Assembly (NCBI RefSeq): GCF_910592395.1 | Contig: NC_088320.1 | Span: forward strand, 11,594,501-11,654,500 | Direction: 5' to 3' | Length of the DNA: 60,000 bases | Origin: Lineus longissimus | Taxonomy: Eukaryota; Nemertea; Pilidiophora; Heteronemertea; Lineidae | In this document: positions 31,321-43,329 of the stretch, one piece after another | How the letters are laid out: the number at the start of each line of letters is the position of its first letter | Numbering within the stretch: the first letter of the stretch is position 1 | Translations under genes and position numbers: made by a program | Notes under the pieces: generated by a model | Seen by the model: the letters and a program-made list of their open reading frames with translations, nothing else | What the model was told of the DNA's origin: nothing | Databases searched by the model: none

Positions 31321-33105
31321 TTTGAATTTGAATTGGTACAGTAGTGTTTCTGTGATTTTATATGTGACAGTCAACAGTCAACCGGAGTGTTCAGGAAATT
31401 ACAGTTCCGATGTTCTTCATGAATGCATTGCATCATCTAATTCGAAAAATAGCGCCTTTGGTTTGTTCTGCGGTGAGCTAGAAAAAAAAGAAAAATGTGC
31501 TACCCAACAACTTCTTCTTCTCGGGCGTCTTCACATTGGATGTTTCATAGTGTGCCAGTTGTACAGGCCATGTTATTTTGCCGACTGACTCATGTTTTGA
31601 CGCAGAGTCTAGGCCAGCTACCGTGTACTCGTGTACTCGCTGCATCAGGAAAATGCTGCAATCTTACACAAATGTCAATCTACACTTCTCACACTTGACA
31701 CAAGAATATTTTGATAGCATGGCAAACACCAACAAGATACCTTCTCTAAGTGCATGGCCAATCCTCGCTGTAACTATGATAGTTTAAATGAAGTTGTCAA
31801 TTGAAATTCAATCAGGAGAAAACATTTTATTGATTCCGTGTCAAAACGTTCTAAATTTGGTGACCAACAACATGTTGCCAATTTCTGTCAGCATTTGTTA
31901 TATTCGACAATATACTCGATCGTAATACAAATTTCCATAATTCTGTGTTAATTGATATCCCGGAGCACACTTCTTCTGAAAATTATAAACATATTGTAAT
32001 ATTCTAAAGTATTCTGATTATCGTTTAAATAAGGTTAAGCTGGTTTGGACAAGCCTCCCGTTTGTGGCCAAATACTTTTTAGCAGAAGTTCATCAAATAT
32101 ACCACCAGAATGAAAGAGACAGGTTTAAATAGCCATTTTGTAAAACAGCATTTAAGTTACAGGCGCATATCCGGGGACGGGGGGGGGGGGGGGGGGCTCG
32201 GTGCAGATAATGTATCGATAGGCAATTTTTTAAAATCCGCAATTGAAATGGTTGATAATTTACTAGAGAATAACCAGCAATTGTTAAAGAACAATTGATG
32301 ACAACACAGTAGAAGATAAGTATGTCATTCGAATACAGTGTCATGTACGGCATTATTGCCAAGATGTTGGCATATACAATCTTGTCTAGCACGATCGATG
32401 CCATCAATTAGTAGGATATTCTGTACCTTTCCGGCCATTTCAGTTCGAAACAAAAAACATGGACCATTCCCTTGGACCATTGTTGCATGAAGCGGATGTT
32501 GTTGCGAAAAGTGGCTGACTCAGAAGTGTGACGTCATTTGTCGCCCTATAGAGAAGTGATTGGGCGGCCAGATCGCCCCATCTACAGTCTATGGTATTTT
32601 ACCATCACCAGATTCAAAGAAAATTACATTGGGAAAGAGAAAACGGCGGAATGATCAGGTTTTTCAATTGTTCATTCCGAGTGAGGCCTTCGGATGTGAC
32701 AACAATACGCAAACTGCATTGAAAACGATTAATTAGTAAACAATGGGATAACATCATAGGTTGCAGGACTGGCATTTATCAATACATGTTCATGCATGTG
32801 AAATAATGATGATGTTGCAAATTATTTGAACGTTTCAAGTCTCTCTCTGAATTACTTTACAATCGAAATGATTGTAATTTTGGCGGGTAATCATCACTTC
32901 ATACATCAAACATCGGTTTTGCACAAATATTCCGATCAGTTCTTGTAGTTCTCCACTCACCAAAGCTACAGCATCTAGTGAGTGACAAGCGGGAGGGGGT
33001 TTACTGAAGGTGGCCTCTTGGTCCAACACGGGATGTTTTCAAGTTGTCTTTGGTTCAATATGCGTGGGCAATTCTTATTAGTACCTTTCACACACTAAGG
33101 CACGA
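31321..33105. repeat. inner part of copy A shared only with copy C
   Basis: This segment has its reverse counterpart at 47060-48930 and no counterpart in B or D. It contains a G homopolymer at 32179-32195 (C run in the other arm at 47961-47972). A 65-codon frame (32835-33029, minus) is open in both arms but differs at about eight residues. No recognised gene. Confidence 0.6.
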
Positions 33106-33109
33106 ATGT

Positions 33110-33225
33110 AGGTAAAAAAGGTACGGTAAAAAGGTACCAGTTATAAAGGTATCGGCAAAAAAGGTATCGGTAAAAAGGTATCGGCAAAAAAGGTACAGGT
33201 GAGAAGGTACTAGGTAAAAAAGGCA
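33110..33225. repeat. degenerate AAAAAGGTAC / AAAAAGGTATCGG array
   Basis: About nine units of 11-15 bases of the type GGTAAAAAAGGTAC or GGTATCGGCAAAAAA. The reverse-complement array lies at 46940-47055 in the other arm, so it predates the inverted duplication. Confidence 0.75.
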
Positions 33226-33414
33226 TAAGTATAGTGTCTTTATTGTCAATGCTATAAATTAGCGACGGGTTAGCAGTTTTGTCGGGGGGTTACTTTCGTC
33301 GAGGCACCGGCAGATACGCCAGGTTGTTCCAACTTACAACGTCCACAGCAAATCGCGTTAAAATTGACTTGGTGCACAGGCAAAAGTTTCCGTCCAGGAT
33401 AGTTGACGGGGATT

Positions 33415-33580
33415 AATCATGAATTTTCCATCCATGGGCCATCCATGGATAAATGATGGAGAGTCTCCAACAGCTATCCATGGAAGGAGCTCCGTGGATG
33501 GAACGTCCATTGGCCATCAGTGGATAGTTGGTGGAATACGTTATAGAATCTATGATGGACCATCATAGACTCTATGATGG
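33415..33580. repeat. CCATGGATGG palindromic cluster
   Basis: Overlapping short palindromes (TCCATCCATGGGCCATCCATGG, GGATGGAACGTCCATTGGCC, TCTATGATGGACCATCATAG). A related cluster is at 45280-45480 in the other arm. It marks the inner end of the giant inverted repeat. Confidence 0.6.
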
Positions 33581-33889
33581 AAGATATGGGTAAATTTGGC
33601 CAATTTATTTTTATTTTCCATAAGTTTGAATAATGCCACTCTAACGTGTTTATGCTTTAGATACATCGTTTCTTGCCTATTTTGAGGGTCTCACTTTCAG
33701 TCAGCAAAATCGAGTGGGTATTATAGCAAAACCTTATATACTATCAGTAAGCAACCATTTTTCTGCATTTATGATGAGAGATGAGAGTTAAGCCACCGAA
33801 ATTCTACTAAAAATGGAAGATTTTCCTCGAAACAACACCAGTACATTGTATTCAACTCTTGAGTAGCAAGAAATGGGGATTCCCAAAAC

Positions 33890-34080
33890 ACCAGTGTGTC
33901 ACTGGTAGAGATGAAACACCCTTCCCTGGGCCAATGGTCACGATCGTTTTCTTTTTTCACTGGTAGTGGAAACAACCTTCCGTGGGATCCTAGCCTCAAT
34001 TGTCTTTCTCCCTGGTATGATAGTGGAAACAACCTCCCGTGGCCCTGGCATCTTTTTCTCTACCAGTATTATAAGTGGTA
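33890..34080. repeat. short diverged tandem repeat
   Basis: GGTAGTGGAAACAACCTTCC (33962) recurs as GATAGTGGAAACAACCTCCC (34017), and a weaker form GAGATGAAACACCCTTCCCT is at 33908. The units are about 55 bases long. Frames over it are not convincing genes. Confidence 0.5.
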
Positions 34081-34203
34081 GAACACTCAAAGTACAACGC
34101 GTAATATTCACAACACTTTGTCAAAATATGAAAAATAGTTTTTTTTAACCTAACTTACCACTCTGGAACGAATTCCGAGAGTTTTCCATTGCTTATTCAC
34201 CTT

Positions 34204-35310
34204 TTATGAAACTTTTTTGCTATAGATCTTCGCGACTAAAGGTATATGCTGGCCCCTATTCCCCCTTGGCCAGCTAACGAATTCACCAGCTTTGGTTGGA
34301 AGGATAGCATATGACCTGTCGTGTTTGGCGGTGAAGGACATCAGCAACCTCATTTGGCCACTCCCGCTACTAATTAATTTGTTCTTAGTTTTAACGAGAT
34401 CATTGTCTACGTGAACGATTTCGTACACACTTAGAAACTTTCCATGCAAATCCTGTCTTTTATCAAATATTTCGATGCTATTGTCAGATTTAACTATAAG
34501 GTATTTGTTTCCAAGTAGATAGGCTTCGTTATATTTATACATGAACCATAAGTCATTGAAGACCTCCATCTTTGTTTTGTCATCAATGAGAGTTTTGCAT
34601 CGGATTGTAAAAGGTCTGAAGGTAAACGAATACATGCATTCTCTATCACACTGGATATTTTTGAGTTGAACACTCCTTTCGTACAACTCTGCCTTTCGAG
34701 ACTGTCCTGCTGAACCCAAGTTCTTTACATGTTTTAGCTTGAATAAAAGTCCACAGTCTTGTATCTTGAACCAGTGTAGAAATGACAGTGAGACAGCGAT
34801 GGGTCCGTTCGTCTTGCTGTTGCCATATCTTCGTTTCATCGCATAAGTTAGCTCTAAGAAAACATTTTCTCCGCATGTCGCCACTCTTAACCACCGAAAA
34901 CGTTTACGCCCACTCACAAGACGCGTCTTAAATTCATTATAAGGGATTTTTAGTTTCCGTATGTTACCTTCAAGTTCAAATATGGTGATTTTGACAGTCG
35001 TCCGTTCCGACACAAACCAGTTAGCTCCTGTATTACTTATTCCTACAAAACTATTCCCATACTCACCAGATATGAGGACTAGCTTTTTTACAGTGAAATG
35101 CCTAGTCAGTATATAATAAGACATTGTCTTGTTCAGGCAATAGACATACACATTTCGAGGCGTTGAGAAGATCATATCGACAGTAGCGGTCATCGCGACT
35201 ACCTGGAGTCCCTGGTGGTAATAAACTCTAGCACTATGCGCTGGAAACTCTCCTTTAATTGTGATATCCTGCTTCAAGTGATATAAATGCTGAATCACAG
35301 AGAACAACAT
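34204..35310 (-). CDS. 368-residue single-exon protein of unknown function
   Basis: The longest intact frame in the window begins at an ATG at 35310 and runs without interruption to 34204. It has no signal peptide or clear membrane segment. The sequence alternates short beta-like stretches (VYVYCLNKTMSYYILT, KKLVLISGEYGNSFVGI, KITIFELEGNIRKLKIP, NKYLIVKSDNSIEIFDKR) about 40-50 residues apart, which suggests a beta-propeller-like fold. That is an impression only. The C-terminus ends VAKIYSKKVS. Related truncated and broken sequences occur in repeats A (30928-31320) and C (48700-49290), so this is a member of a family with pseudogenes nearby. It could be a host gene copied by the surrounding repeats, or a retrocopy, since it has no introns. 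No homolog is named. Confidence 0.55.
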   Translation of the reverse strand: MLFSVIQHLYHLKQDITIKGEFPAHSARVYYHQGLQVVAMTATVDMIFSTPRNVYVYCLNKTMSYYILTRHFTVKKLVLISGEYGNSFVGISNTGANWFVSERTTVKITIFELEGNIRKLKIPYNEFKTRLVSGRKRFRWLRVATCGENVFLELTYAMKRRYGNSKTNGPIAVSLSFLHWFKIQDCGLLFKLKHVKNLGSAGQSRKAELYERSVQLKNIQCDRECMYSFTFRPFTIRCKTLIDDKTKMEVFNDLWFMYKYNEAYLLGNKYLIVKSDNSIEIFDKRQDLHGKFLSVYEIVHVDNDLVKTKNKLISSGSGQMRLLMSFTAKHDRSYAILPTKAGEFVSWPRGNRGQHIPLVAKIYSKKVS

Positions 35311-35589
35311 ATTTAGTGAGAGCTGCAGCCGATATGTTTAGCCGAGTCGTTCGTTTGCTGCCCAAACATTATTTGCTTGCCGGTGCCACTCGGATATTGA
35401 CGCAAACCTCAATTTATCTTGGTATTGCCTCAACCATCAAAGACAGAGAAAAATCAGTGACCCATTGTTCGGAACAAACCCAACTCCCGAGCCATTGCTC
35501 GTTAAGATTCGGAAAATCAGTCATTGATTCTCCGGGGGAGTCAGCTAAACATCACAAATTCTCAGAGAGCATCCTCGGTAACCTATGTT

Positions 35590-35980
35590 AAAATGGTATT
35601 CTGTACGGTCTTTTGAAAGGTACTACCACAGCGCATTCGAAATTGGGCTGCCAGGACAGTTTGCCGCCGGCGGATATTTGAGCACATAAAACCTGTGCTC
35701 AAACAGTTCACTTGCTGCCGGTAAAATGCAGGATCTCACACAAGGCGTTTCTCTTGGCATACAAGGTTTTAAACGGACCTCCACCAAAGTATTTCGATGG
35801 GATACTACGACCAGAGAACAATCCACAGCACACACGATCTTCAAACATTGTCCAACTTTCTGCTGCCGCGCAACGGTCTCCCCAACATGTGAAACTCTCT
35901 CCAAACAATTTCAGGACGACTTTGGTAGGGTAGCGGCTTTATCAGGTTTTGGAAAGGCGAAAAATAAATATTACTTTCTT
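35590..35980 (+). mobile_element. CR1/L2-like LINE fragment
   Basis: NGILYGLLKGTTTA is followed, after frameshifts, by HIKPVLKQFTC, LPVKCRISHKAFLLAYKVLN and GPPPKYFDGIL. This is the thumb-to-C-terminal region of CR1/L2-type reverse transcriptases. Only about 110 codons remain. The end reads AAAAATAAATATTACTTTCTTATTACTATC, resembling a 3' tail. The overlapping frame at 35726-36040 is a shadow. Confidence 0.65.
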
Positions 35981-35984
35981 ATTA

Positions 35985-36465
35985 CTATCATCGAAGAAGG
36001 GAGAAATAGGGGAAAGGGGGGAGGAAAAATGATTTTATGACTTTCCTGAGTCATTTAAATGTCTAGATGTGTTTCGAGGCCACTAAAGCCAAGTTGCTCT
36101 TTCAAGTGCTTTTCCATAAATAACCTATTTTCGGACAAGGTTGTCTCATCTTTTTATTTAAGGGGGTGATATATTCTGATATTCGTATCTCAGCCTATCA
36201 TCAAGAGATCCCCATGTATCAGACATCGTTTTAAAGAATAAGCCAGTACCAATAGGTCAATTTCAGGAGCTTCCCCCTACAGCCTCAATTTGGCAGAGTG
36301 TGTCACATATCTCAATATCATAGTGACACAGAGACAAAATAAGGACCTTCGATCCGTTAATTTAACCATCACCCGCGTATGAGGCATAAGTTTAAGCGGT
36401 AAGAACTGGTCTACTAAATGACTTCCAATTTAAAAAAAGGTGTTGGTTCTTGGTCCTCAATATCT
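35985..36465. other. unassigned stretch before copy B
   Basis: No recognised gene or repeat. A G-rich run (GGGGAAAGGGGGGAGG) is at 36007-36022. Confidence 0.35.
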
Positions 36466-37874
36466 GAATTTTTAATGGAAAAAAATTGGAGTGGTGCCAT
36501 CTAAACTGCCTCAATGTGTGAAAATTAGAATTCAGCGTAAGAGGTTGCTACATGCACTTAACTCATTTTTGACCAAATTTTCGCTTCGGCGACTCATGGT
36601 TCTCACCGCCTCAATTGCTGATGCTTTCGTGTTGTTCCTAAAGTAAAGTTCAATCGGGGTTGAGCGACATCCCAGGATTGTAGCTGACACGAGGTCGAGT
36701 TACAGTTTGTAACCGCTGCCGTATACATACAGACGCACACAGCCATGACGAGCAACTGCACAATATGGCTTCGGATCTAGTAGACTGCAAGCCATACATG
36801 CCATAATCACATTGAAACATTAGACAGAAGCTCAGTACGAGTATTTGCTATGGAAATGTGCTAACTCTATGTGTTAGTATTAAAGCAATGTCATGCAAGT
36901 TAATTCGGAGTGAACACTAGAATAAAAAAAACTGTTAATTTTGAATTAACCTTTGGTTGTCCCAGAACTTTGCAAAGTGATCTAATCTCATGGTTAACAG
37001 CGGGCTTATTCTTGTTAATAGTGTTAACCCAGAGTTTACCGAAAGATTTAACGTGGTCATTGATAGGACGCAAACTAACAGTTAATCTTTAACCTTTTTG
37101 CCCGGAGAAAGCGTTTGAAAGTTGCAACAGATTCGATGTTGCGCCCAGATTGACGCTGCGACCAGTGATGACACAACCGACGGGTTTCTGCACTTCACGT
37201 TTAATATAGGAACTCAAATAGAATAAACAGGAAACATACTAAGTAACTGGTAGAAATTTAACAACTATGAACAAGTAAACACCCCCAGCGGCAAGCATGC
37301 AATTAGCTTAACTAAATTACTAATTAATTAATTACCCGGATGGAGCTCCATACACCACACAGTACTTTGACCCGCCCATACATATACAATACCAGACGGT
37401 CATACCGGACAACACCCTGTCCTCCCACATGTACATTACCACTGTACACTTCCACAGGCCTATTACACAAAGATCTATACAAAGCTGGCTATCTACAACC
37501 AAACTAATACAAACTGGCTTATCACACCAAATTAATACAAACTGGCTAATCACACCAAACTAACTAAACAACCCAACTGAATACGTGTAACTACTTTGAA
37601 ACTGGTTTCACTGAACCTAGCGATATCCACCAAGTGTACATTGTATATTACAAAAGGTTTGGCACACTTACCCTAAGCAAATTCACACCTCATTCCTTCT
37701 CCTCATTCACACCAGACAGGAAGTGCTCAGAAACCCACTGGGCAACTTCCTACAACACACCCATTCAAACCAAACATTAACCCCTTCACACCAACACTCA
37801 TACTGACACACTGACAACCATAGTTAGAAATGACGCGTTTTGGGACAAATGTTTAGAAGTAGAAAGTTCCCTCC

Positions 37875-38321
37875 TTGAAAAGGTTTCCGGCCCTGTTGTA
37901 TCCTGACGAATTGTGTAATATGTTATGGTGGCCTCAACCGTCAACAGCTGAGAGAATAAAGCGTATAATCAAATCATTATTCCCCGAACATTCTATCCAA
38001 GGACATTTCAACTTTCTACACCCTATTCAAACAAACGTATCCCACACAGCAACCAAATTATATGCACGTGTGAAGCATAATTCTGTTAGAAGCTACACAG
38101 AGCAATGTTTTGAAGTCTCCTCTAGCGAACTATGTTGTGAGTCAAAGCGCAGTACTAATGTAATTCCGAAAGTGGTGATTCTCTTGACCTGGGAAATAAC
38201 TTTTTTGAAGTACAAAACCATTTCGTTTGATTTCTGCCGGTGTGATATACCACAAGCAAACCGCTCGACCCGCAGCCTTAAGGTTTTCCAAGCCAATGAC
38301 CACTATTCGGGTGTGGTCTGA
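37875..38321 (+). other. 148-codon open frame in copy B, unrecognised
   Basis: Open from a non-ATG start (KRFPALLYPDELCNMLWW...) to TGA after SGVV. The related frame in D (58911-59366, minus) is also open at about 151 codons, while A is broken and C has lost most of this part. Neither open copy has an early ATG. The composition looks protein-like, but the differences between B and D include many residue changes, so constraint is doubtful. It may be an exon remnant or chance. Confidence 0.25.
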
Positions 38322-38696
38322 TATATATCTCTTGAAATCGATCCCGTGCGGTTTTGTGTATGAAACCTCCGAAAATCAGAAATCAAACCATGTAAACCAT
38401 GGTAACAGAGTGAGCCCATTAAAAATCATACAGATTCAAGACCAAATTTCCCGCTATTTTTAAAAAAGGACCGACTGAATCTGGATAGTGAGTTCTTGCC
38501 TGATACCGTAATAAGATCCAGCCCACCAATCATCAGTCTGGAAAGTGCAGATATATCTCTGGGCTACTACTCGGGAATATCCTTTGAGGACCAGAAAAAC
38601 AGAATACCTCTCTATCAATAATCTACCACGTATACCATTGAGAGAAACCAATAGTGTTTTACACTGTCACTTGGTTGCTCAAAAAGCTACACGTAC

Positions 38697-38951
38697 CTTC
38701 TTCTGGTATACCCGTGAACCCATTTGACGACACGCCACCACCCTCTCCATACACGTGGCCTTCTTTTTACTCAGATGACAGAGAAACCGTGCATCAACGT
38801 GTAGCGCGGCTACTGTTAAACAGTCCGGATTGATACACAATAGAGCACACGCTAAAAGAGAAATAGCATCGTATGTGCCTCCATCTGGTTGGCCGATGCC
38901 GATGTCAGAGACAACTATAGTGAACTCTGCACTGTGTGCAAGCGCCGCCAT
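38697..38951 (-). other. exon-like 85-codon segment, first copy in B
   Basis: Second member of the MAALAHS family. Same ATGGCGGCG start, same length and same GTACGT donor after AAGAAG. It has SDIGIGQPDGG and the change HLSKKK from HLSEKK. The frame is intact. Confidence 0.45.
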
Positions 38952-39489
38952 GTCTACCAAAGCCACCGAACATTAAAAAAGCTCATAAATCCAGCGATCA
39001 CCTAGCACTGTATAAAGGTAACGCTGTTAAACGTCATAATTGATCTGTTTGTCTGCAGCAAGATGTCTTAACATGCCGTATTCAATATTTTGCGACCACT
39101 GCGCTGATGATTCAGGGTTATCTAAGGCACATCGGATCGGATCTTCGCAGTCCAGGTGTGATGAATCCCATGTTTTGTTTTATTTCTTCCCTATATTAAT
39201 TGGTGAGTTTATTGTGAGTCGATTGAGCTATGTAATCTAAGATCAGAATCATGTAACCATAACCATGGTCATAATGTTATCCAAGATCATAGTGATGTAA
39301 TATGGAATCAGTTAGAATCAGGAACGAACATTCATGTAGGACTGGACAATAGTGCAGATCAATGACTTTACAATGACTTAACAATGACTTGACAATGGCG
39401 AGTGGTTGGGTGATCTATGGTTGTTGGTGTGTGCTTTTGGCGAGGACTCAGAAAGATTCCAAGGAAAGCAGTTGGTTATGCTTGCCTTG

Positions 39490-39590
39490 GAATTGATTTG
39501 AGCTCCAGAATCCCTTTTTGGGGAAGCTGTTTATCGAATCCGGACTTTTCGGTTCGGGAATTATGACCGCCTGGCGTTGGTGTCGAATGG
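39490..39590. repeat. single 100-bp minisatellite unit at the duplication junction of B
   Basis: One unit (GAGCTCCAGAATCCCTTTTT ... TGGCGTTGGTGTCGAATGGA) ends at the junction of the tandem duplication. It has unit-specific changes (GACCGCC, GGTGTCG) that are shared with the matching unit in C (52665-52765). Confidence 0.75.
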
Positions 39591-40085
39591 AGTCGTCGCT
39601 GAGTCGTCGTTTGATTTCTGCCGGTGTGGTATACCACAAGCAAACCGCTAGACCCACAGCCTAAAGGTTTTCCAAGCCAATGACCACTACTCGGGTGTGG
39701 TCTGATATATATCTCTTGAAATCAATCCCGTGCGGTTTTGTGTATGAAACCTCCGAAAATCAGAAATCAAACCATTTAAACATGATAATCGAGTGAGCCA
39801 ATAAAAAATCATACAGATTCAAGACAAAATTTCCCGCTATTTTTAAAAGAGGACCGACTGAATCTGGATAGTGAGTTCTTGCCTGATACCGTAATAAGAT
39901 CCAGCCCACCAATCATCAGTCTGGAAAGTGCAGATATATCTCCGGGCTACTACTCGAGAACCTCCTTGGACATGGAGGACCAGAAAAACAGAATACCCCT
40001 CGATCAATTATCTATCACGTATACCATTTAGAGAAACCAATAGTGTTTTACACTGTCACTTGGTTGCACAGAAAGCTACACGTAC

Positions 40086-40340
40086 CTTCTTCTGGTATAC
40101 CCGTGAACCCATTTCACGACACGCCACCACCCTTTCCATACACGTGGCCTTCTTTTCACTCAGATGACAGTGAAACCGTGCATCAACGTGTAGCGCGGCT
40201 ACTGTTAAACAGTCCGGATTGATACACAATAGAGCACACGCTAAAAGAGAAATAGCATCGTATGTGCCTCCATCTGGTTGGCCGATGCCGATGTTAAAGC
40301 CAACTATAGTGAACTCTGCACTGTGTGCAAGCGCCGCCAT
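40086..40340 (-). other. exon-like 85-codon segment, second copy in B
   Basis: Third member. Intact frame, ATGGCGGCG start and GTACGT donor. It differs by VGFNIGIG, FHCHLSEKK and CREMGSR. These are amino-acid-changing differences, so the open frame reflects recent copying more than selection. Confidence 0.45.
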
Positions 40341-40896
40341 GTCTACCAAAGCCACCGAACATTAAAAAAAACTCATAAATCCAGCGATCACCTAGCACTA
40401 TAAGGTAACGCTGTTAAACGTCATAATTGATCTGTTTGTCTGCAGCAAGATGTCTTAACATGCCGTATTCAATATTTTGCGACCACTGCGCTGATGATTC
40501 AGGGTTATCTAAGGCACATCGGATCGGATCTTCGTAGTCCAGGACTGGTGTGATGAATCCCATGTTTTGTTTTATTTCTTCCCTATATTAATTGGTGAGT
40601 TTATTGTGAGTCAATTGAGCTAAGTAATCTAAGATCAGAATCATGTAACCATAACCATGGTCATAATGTTATCCAAGATCATAGTGATGTAATATGGAAT
40701 CAGTTAGAATCAGGAACGAACATTCATGTAGGACTGGACAATAGTGCAGATCAATGACTTTACAATGACTTAACAATGACTTGACAATGGCGAGTGGTTG
40801 GGTGATCTATGGTTGTTGGTGTGTGCTTTTGGCGAGGACTCAGAAAGACTCCAAGGAAAGCAGTTGGTTATGCTTGCCTTGTGATTTGGATTGATT

Positions 40897-41188
40897 GGAG
40901 CTCCTGAATCCCTTTTCGGGGAAGCTGTTTATCGAATCCGGACTTTTCGGTTCGGGAATTATGATCGCCTGGCGTTGGTGCCGAATGTGTCGAATTGGAG
41001 CTCCAGAATCCCTTTTCGGGGAAGCTGTTTATCGAATCTGGACTTTTCGGTTCGGGAATTATGATCGCATGGCGTTGGTGCCGAATGTGTCGAATTGGAG
41101 CTCCAGAATCCCTTTTCGGGGAAGCTGTTAATCGAATCCGGACTTTTCGGTTCGGGAATTATGATCGCCTGGCGTTGGTGCCGAATGG
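40897..41188. repeat. 100-bp minisatellite, three units (copy B)
   Basis: Units start at 40897, 40997 and 41097. Single-base differences mark units (GAATCTGG in the second, GTTAATCG in the third). The unit continues into CTTCGCTGCAGCTGTGAAAC as in A. Confidence 0.9.
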
Positions 41189-43126
41189 AGTCTTCGCTGC
41201 AGCTGTGAAACGCACACATATACGTATTCGAATCGGAACGCCTAAATTCCGTATTCTTATTGGGAACGGATAGCCTAAGTCCGTATTCTCATAATTGCCT
41301 CTTAACCCTTTACACCTCTGTGTCGCAATATCTGGGCCCTTACTCGGAACTGGACATTTTCTCAGTTATACTTGGAATTCATCTTTGGAACTGGACCTTT
41401 TTCTCAGTTACCCTGTGAACATTGCCGTGTGAACTTTGCCCTTGTGAACTGAAGGGACTGAACTGAACATTGCTACACTTTGTACACGAACTTTCATGAC
41501 TAATATTTATATGCTTTATTTCAGCAGATGGCTATAAAAAAATTTTACATAATTTTCTCTTATAATAGACTCTTTGTTATTTTGATATAGGTGTTCAGCT
41601 GTTTTAACAGAGAGGTACCAGTGCCTTAAAAGCCGCTACGTCACACCAGGCTATTGTTCATATTATATATATAGATTAATCTACACTGGATATTATATGT
41701 ATGCACCACAATCATGGAGAGTCTGGCTGAAATAAAAAAAAAGAGCGTTCCGCCTGACAAAAATATGTGTTAACTGTAACAAAACGATATCTCAAGTCAT
41801 TTATCATCCTCACACATCAAACGAATTCAGTGATTTTGATATGGTACGTTTGACATCAGGACAGTTGTGTCTTACATTTCAAATGACAACTTCACAAAAC
41901 TGCATCGAATATAGACATCAAGACCCCTATCTGGCTGACGGTGGTTGCAAAGCAGAAGCAGTGTAAGGTTAGTCACAAGAGGTACTAAGAGCTGGACAAC
42001 ATCATCCTGCAGGACCGTGCTGAAAGCAACCGACAAAGAAGCTCTCTTCGGAGAATTTGCTGGAATGATCAAGTTCCAAATGACAGAGCACACACGACCT
42101 ATCGCCAATACTTCAACGTCATCGCTCGCTCACGGAGTAGAATGATAATGATGAGGAACCGACGATGATATTTACTTTTTTAGCTCTCACTCTCATAAAA
42201 TACAGAATTGGTTTCGAACTGAAACAGTAGCACAATACAATCTAAGGAACAATAACAGTTTTCAAACGGCGTGATCCTGACCGTTATGGATAGCATGGGT
42301 AAGATCGATTCTTATGACTGATGATAGCTGCTGGCTTAATGATTTTATTTATTGTTCTCCGTTACAAAACCAAACCTTAAAGGAACTCTATAGGCAGTGG
42401 CTAGGTCGGCAAGATAAAATCACAAGAAATCGCCAATAGGAGTCTCTCACATCTCACAGTACGTCAAAACTATTCGTGCTTGAAGGAGGCATATATTTAG
42501 CGCTGAATCTAACATGACCCAGAGCCCTTACCTGCTTACCGTGTATATAGTCACCTGAAGAGAGTCAATTTGACCCGCCTGCTCCTGCCTATAGTCCCCC
42601 TTTAAGTAAAACGTATATAAGTGACAACACAAACACATTAGATGAATAGTAGTTCATCGTATGGTTGGTTTGAGACGAAAAAACATGATATGTAATATTA
42701 AGCAAGTGTGCTGAGGGGGGCAAATTTGTTAGTTATCAACTAGTAGTATTAATACAGAGAACAGTATCCCAGTAAACTCGGAAAATTAGTTATGCCGAGA
42801 ACGACAGAGGGTCCCAAAAATTTGAAAGGTGTCCAAAATATGTAATATGTCAGTGTTGGTGTTGGTGGAACCACTCTCCCTCGAGCCATTAAAGAGGTTG
42901 AATAGCGCCTCCAGAAGCAAGCAACAGCGCCACCCGTAGCAGAAATAAGAACTGCTTAGTGACGTCATGGTTTCCATATACGGCATCTCATTTGCATATT
43001 TTTACAACCTTATTTACTACGAGTTATAAATATGCCAGTAGCACGTGGATCATGCCGGGCGGCGCTGTCAGGTGTTTCCACTATGGGTTACATAATCGGC
43101 TACAAAGAGGCCAGTGTTCTAGTAAA

Positions 43127-43317
43127 TGTGACCCACCACGACAAAATGAGTCGCATGTCGCACAGAAGATGAGCCTAAAATGACACCAGGACATAATAGA
43201 AGAAATTGATATGCTCCGATTTTACAAAAGGCAGACAATGGTGAAATGAACAACCAGTCTGTCTCAACCTGTCAAGCTCAGAGCGACATGCAACCTGTTT
43301 TGTCATGGCGGGTCACA
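43127..43317. mobile_element. 191-bp MITE with about 35-bp inverted ends
   Basis: The left end TGTGACCCACCACGACAAAA continues ATGAGTCGCATGTCGC. The right end GCGACATGCAACCTGTTTTG continues TCATGGCGGGTCACA. They are imperfect reverse complements of about 35 bases. A half copy lies at 4791-4853, so this is a dispersed family. No coding capacity. I could not settle the target duplication. Confidence 0.7.
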
Positions 43318-43329
43318 AATGAAGTTAGC

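Larger units (their letters stand above)
26430..33580. repeat. repeat copy A, left arm of the giant inverted repeat
   Basis: The copy reads, in plus orientation, from AACCGGTCCCAAGATGAACG at the outer end to the CCATGGATGG-rich stretch at 33415-33580. It matches 45290-55430 in reverse with only a few percent mismatch over long stretches, and it matches B and D in part. Relative to B it lacks about 860 bases at 26895. Relative to C it lacks the internal tandem duplication. Landmarks along it are the 85-codon exon-like segment, the 100-bp minisatellite, the 3' module and gene remnant, and a GGTACC-type array. The element type is unknown: no transposase, integrase or clear terminal repeats were seen. 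Confidence 0.8.
38226..40990. repeat. tandem duplication inside copy B, period 1382 bp
   Basis: TTTGATTTCTGCCGGTGTGA at 38226 recurs as TTTGATTTCTGCCGGTGTGG at 39608. The junction reads GAGTCGTCGCTGAGTCGTCG immediately before the second unit. Unit 1 carries only one 100-bp minisatellite unit (39490-39590), and unit 2 runs into three (40897-41188). The same junction is present in copy C (reverse, about 52640-52675). A and D lack it. Confidence 0.8.
36470..42895. repeat. repeat copy B, direct relative to A
   Basis: From TTTTTAATGGAAAAAAATTG to CCTCGAGCCATTAAAGAGG. It matches A (26475-30770) in the same orientation and C in reverse. It lacks the 3' module and everything inside it: after CCTCGAGCCATTAA the sequence changes to unrelated DNA. 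It is the fullest copy at the outer side (36900-37760, missing from A). It contains an internal tandem duplication of 1382 bases (38226-39607 and 39608-40990), each with one exon-like segment. Confidence 0.8.

Noticed and set aside
32835-33029. 65-codon frame conserved as an open frame in both arms (also 47129-47323)
   Set aside because: About eight residue changes in 65 codons between arms that are only a few percent diverged. No motif and no start context, so no sign of constraint.
37332-37553. 73-codon frame also present in D (59679-59900)
   Set aside because: It spans short internal repeats (CAAACTGGCTTATCACACC) shared by the repeat copies. No start context or motif.
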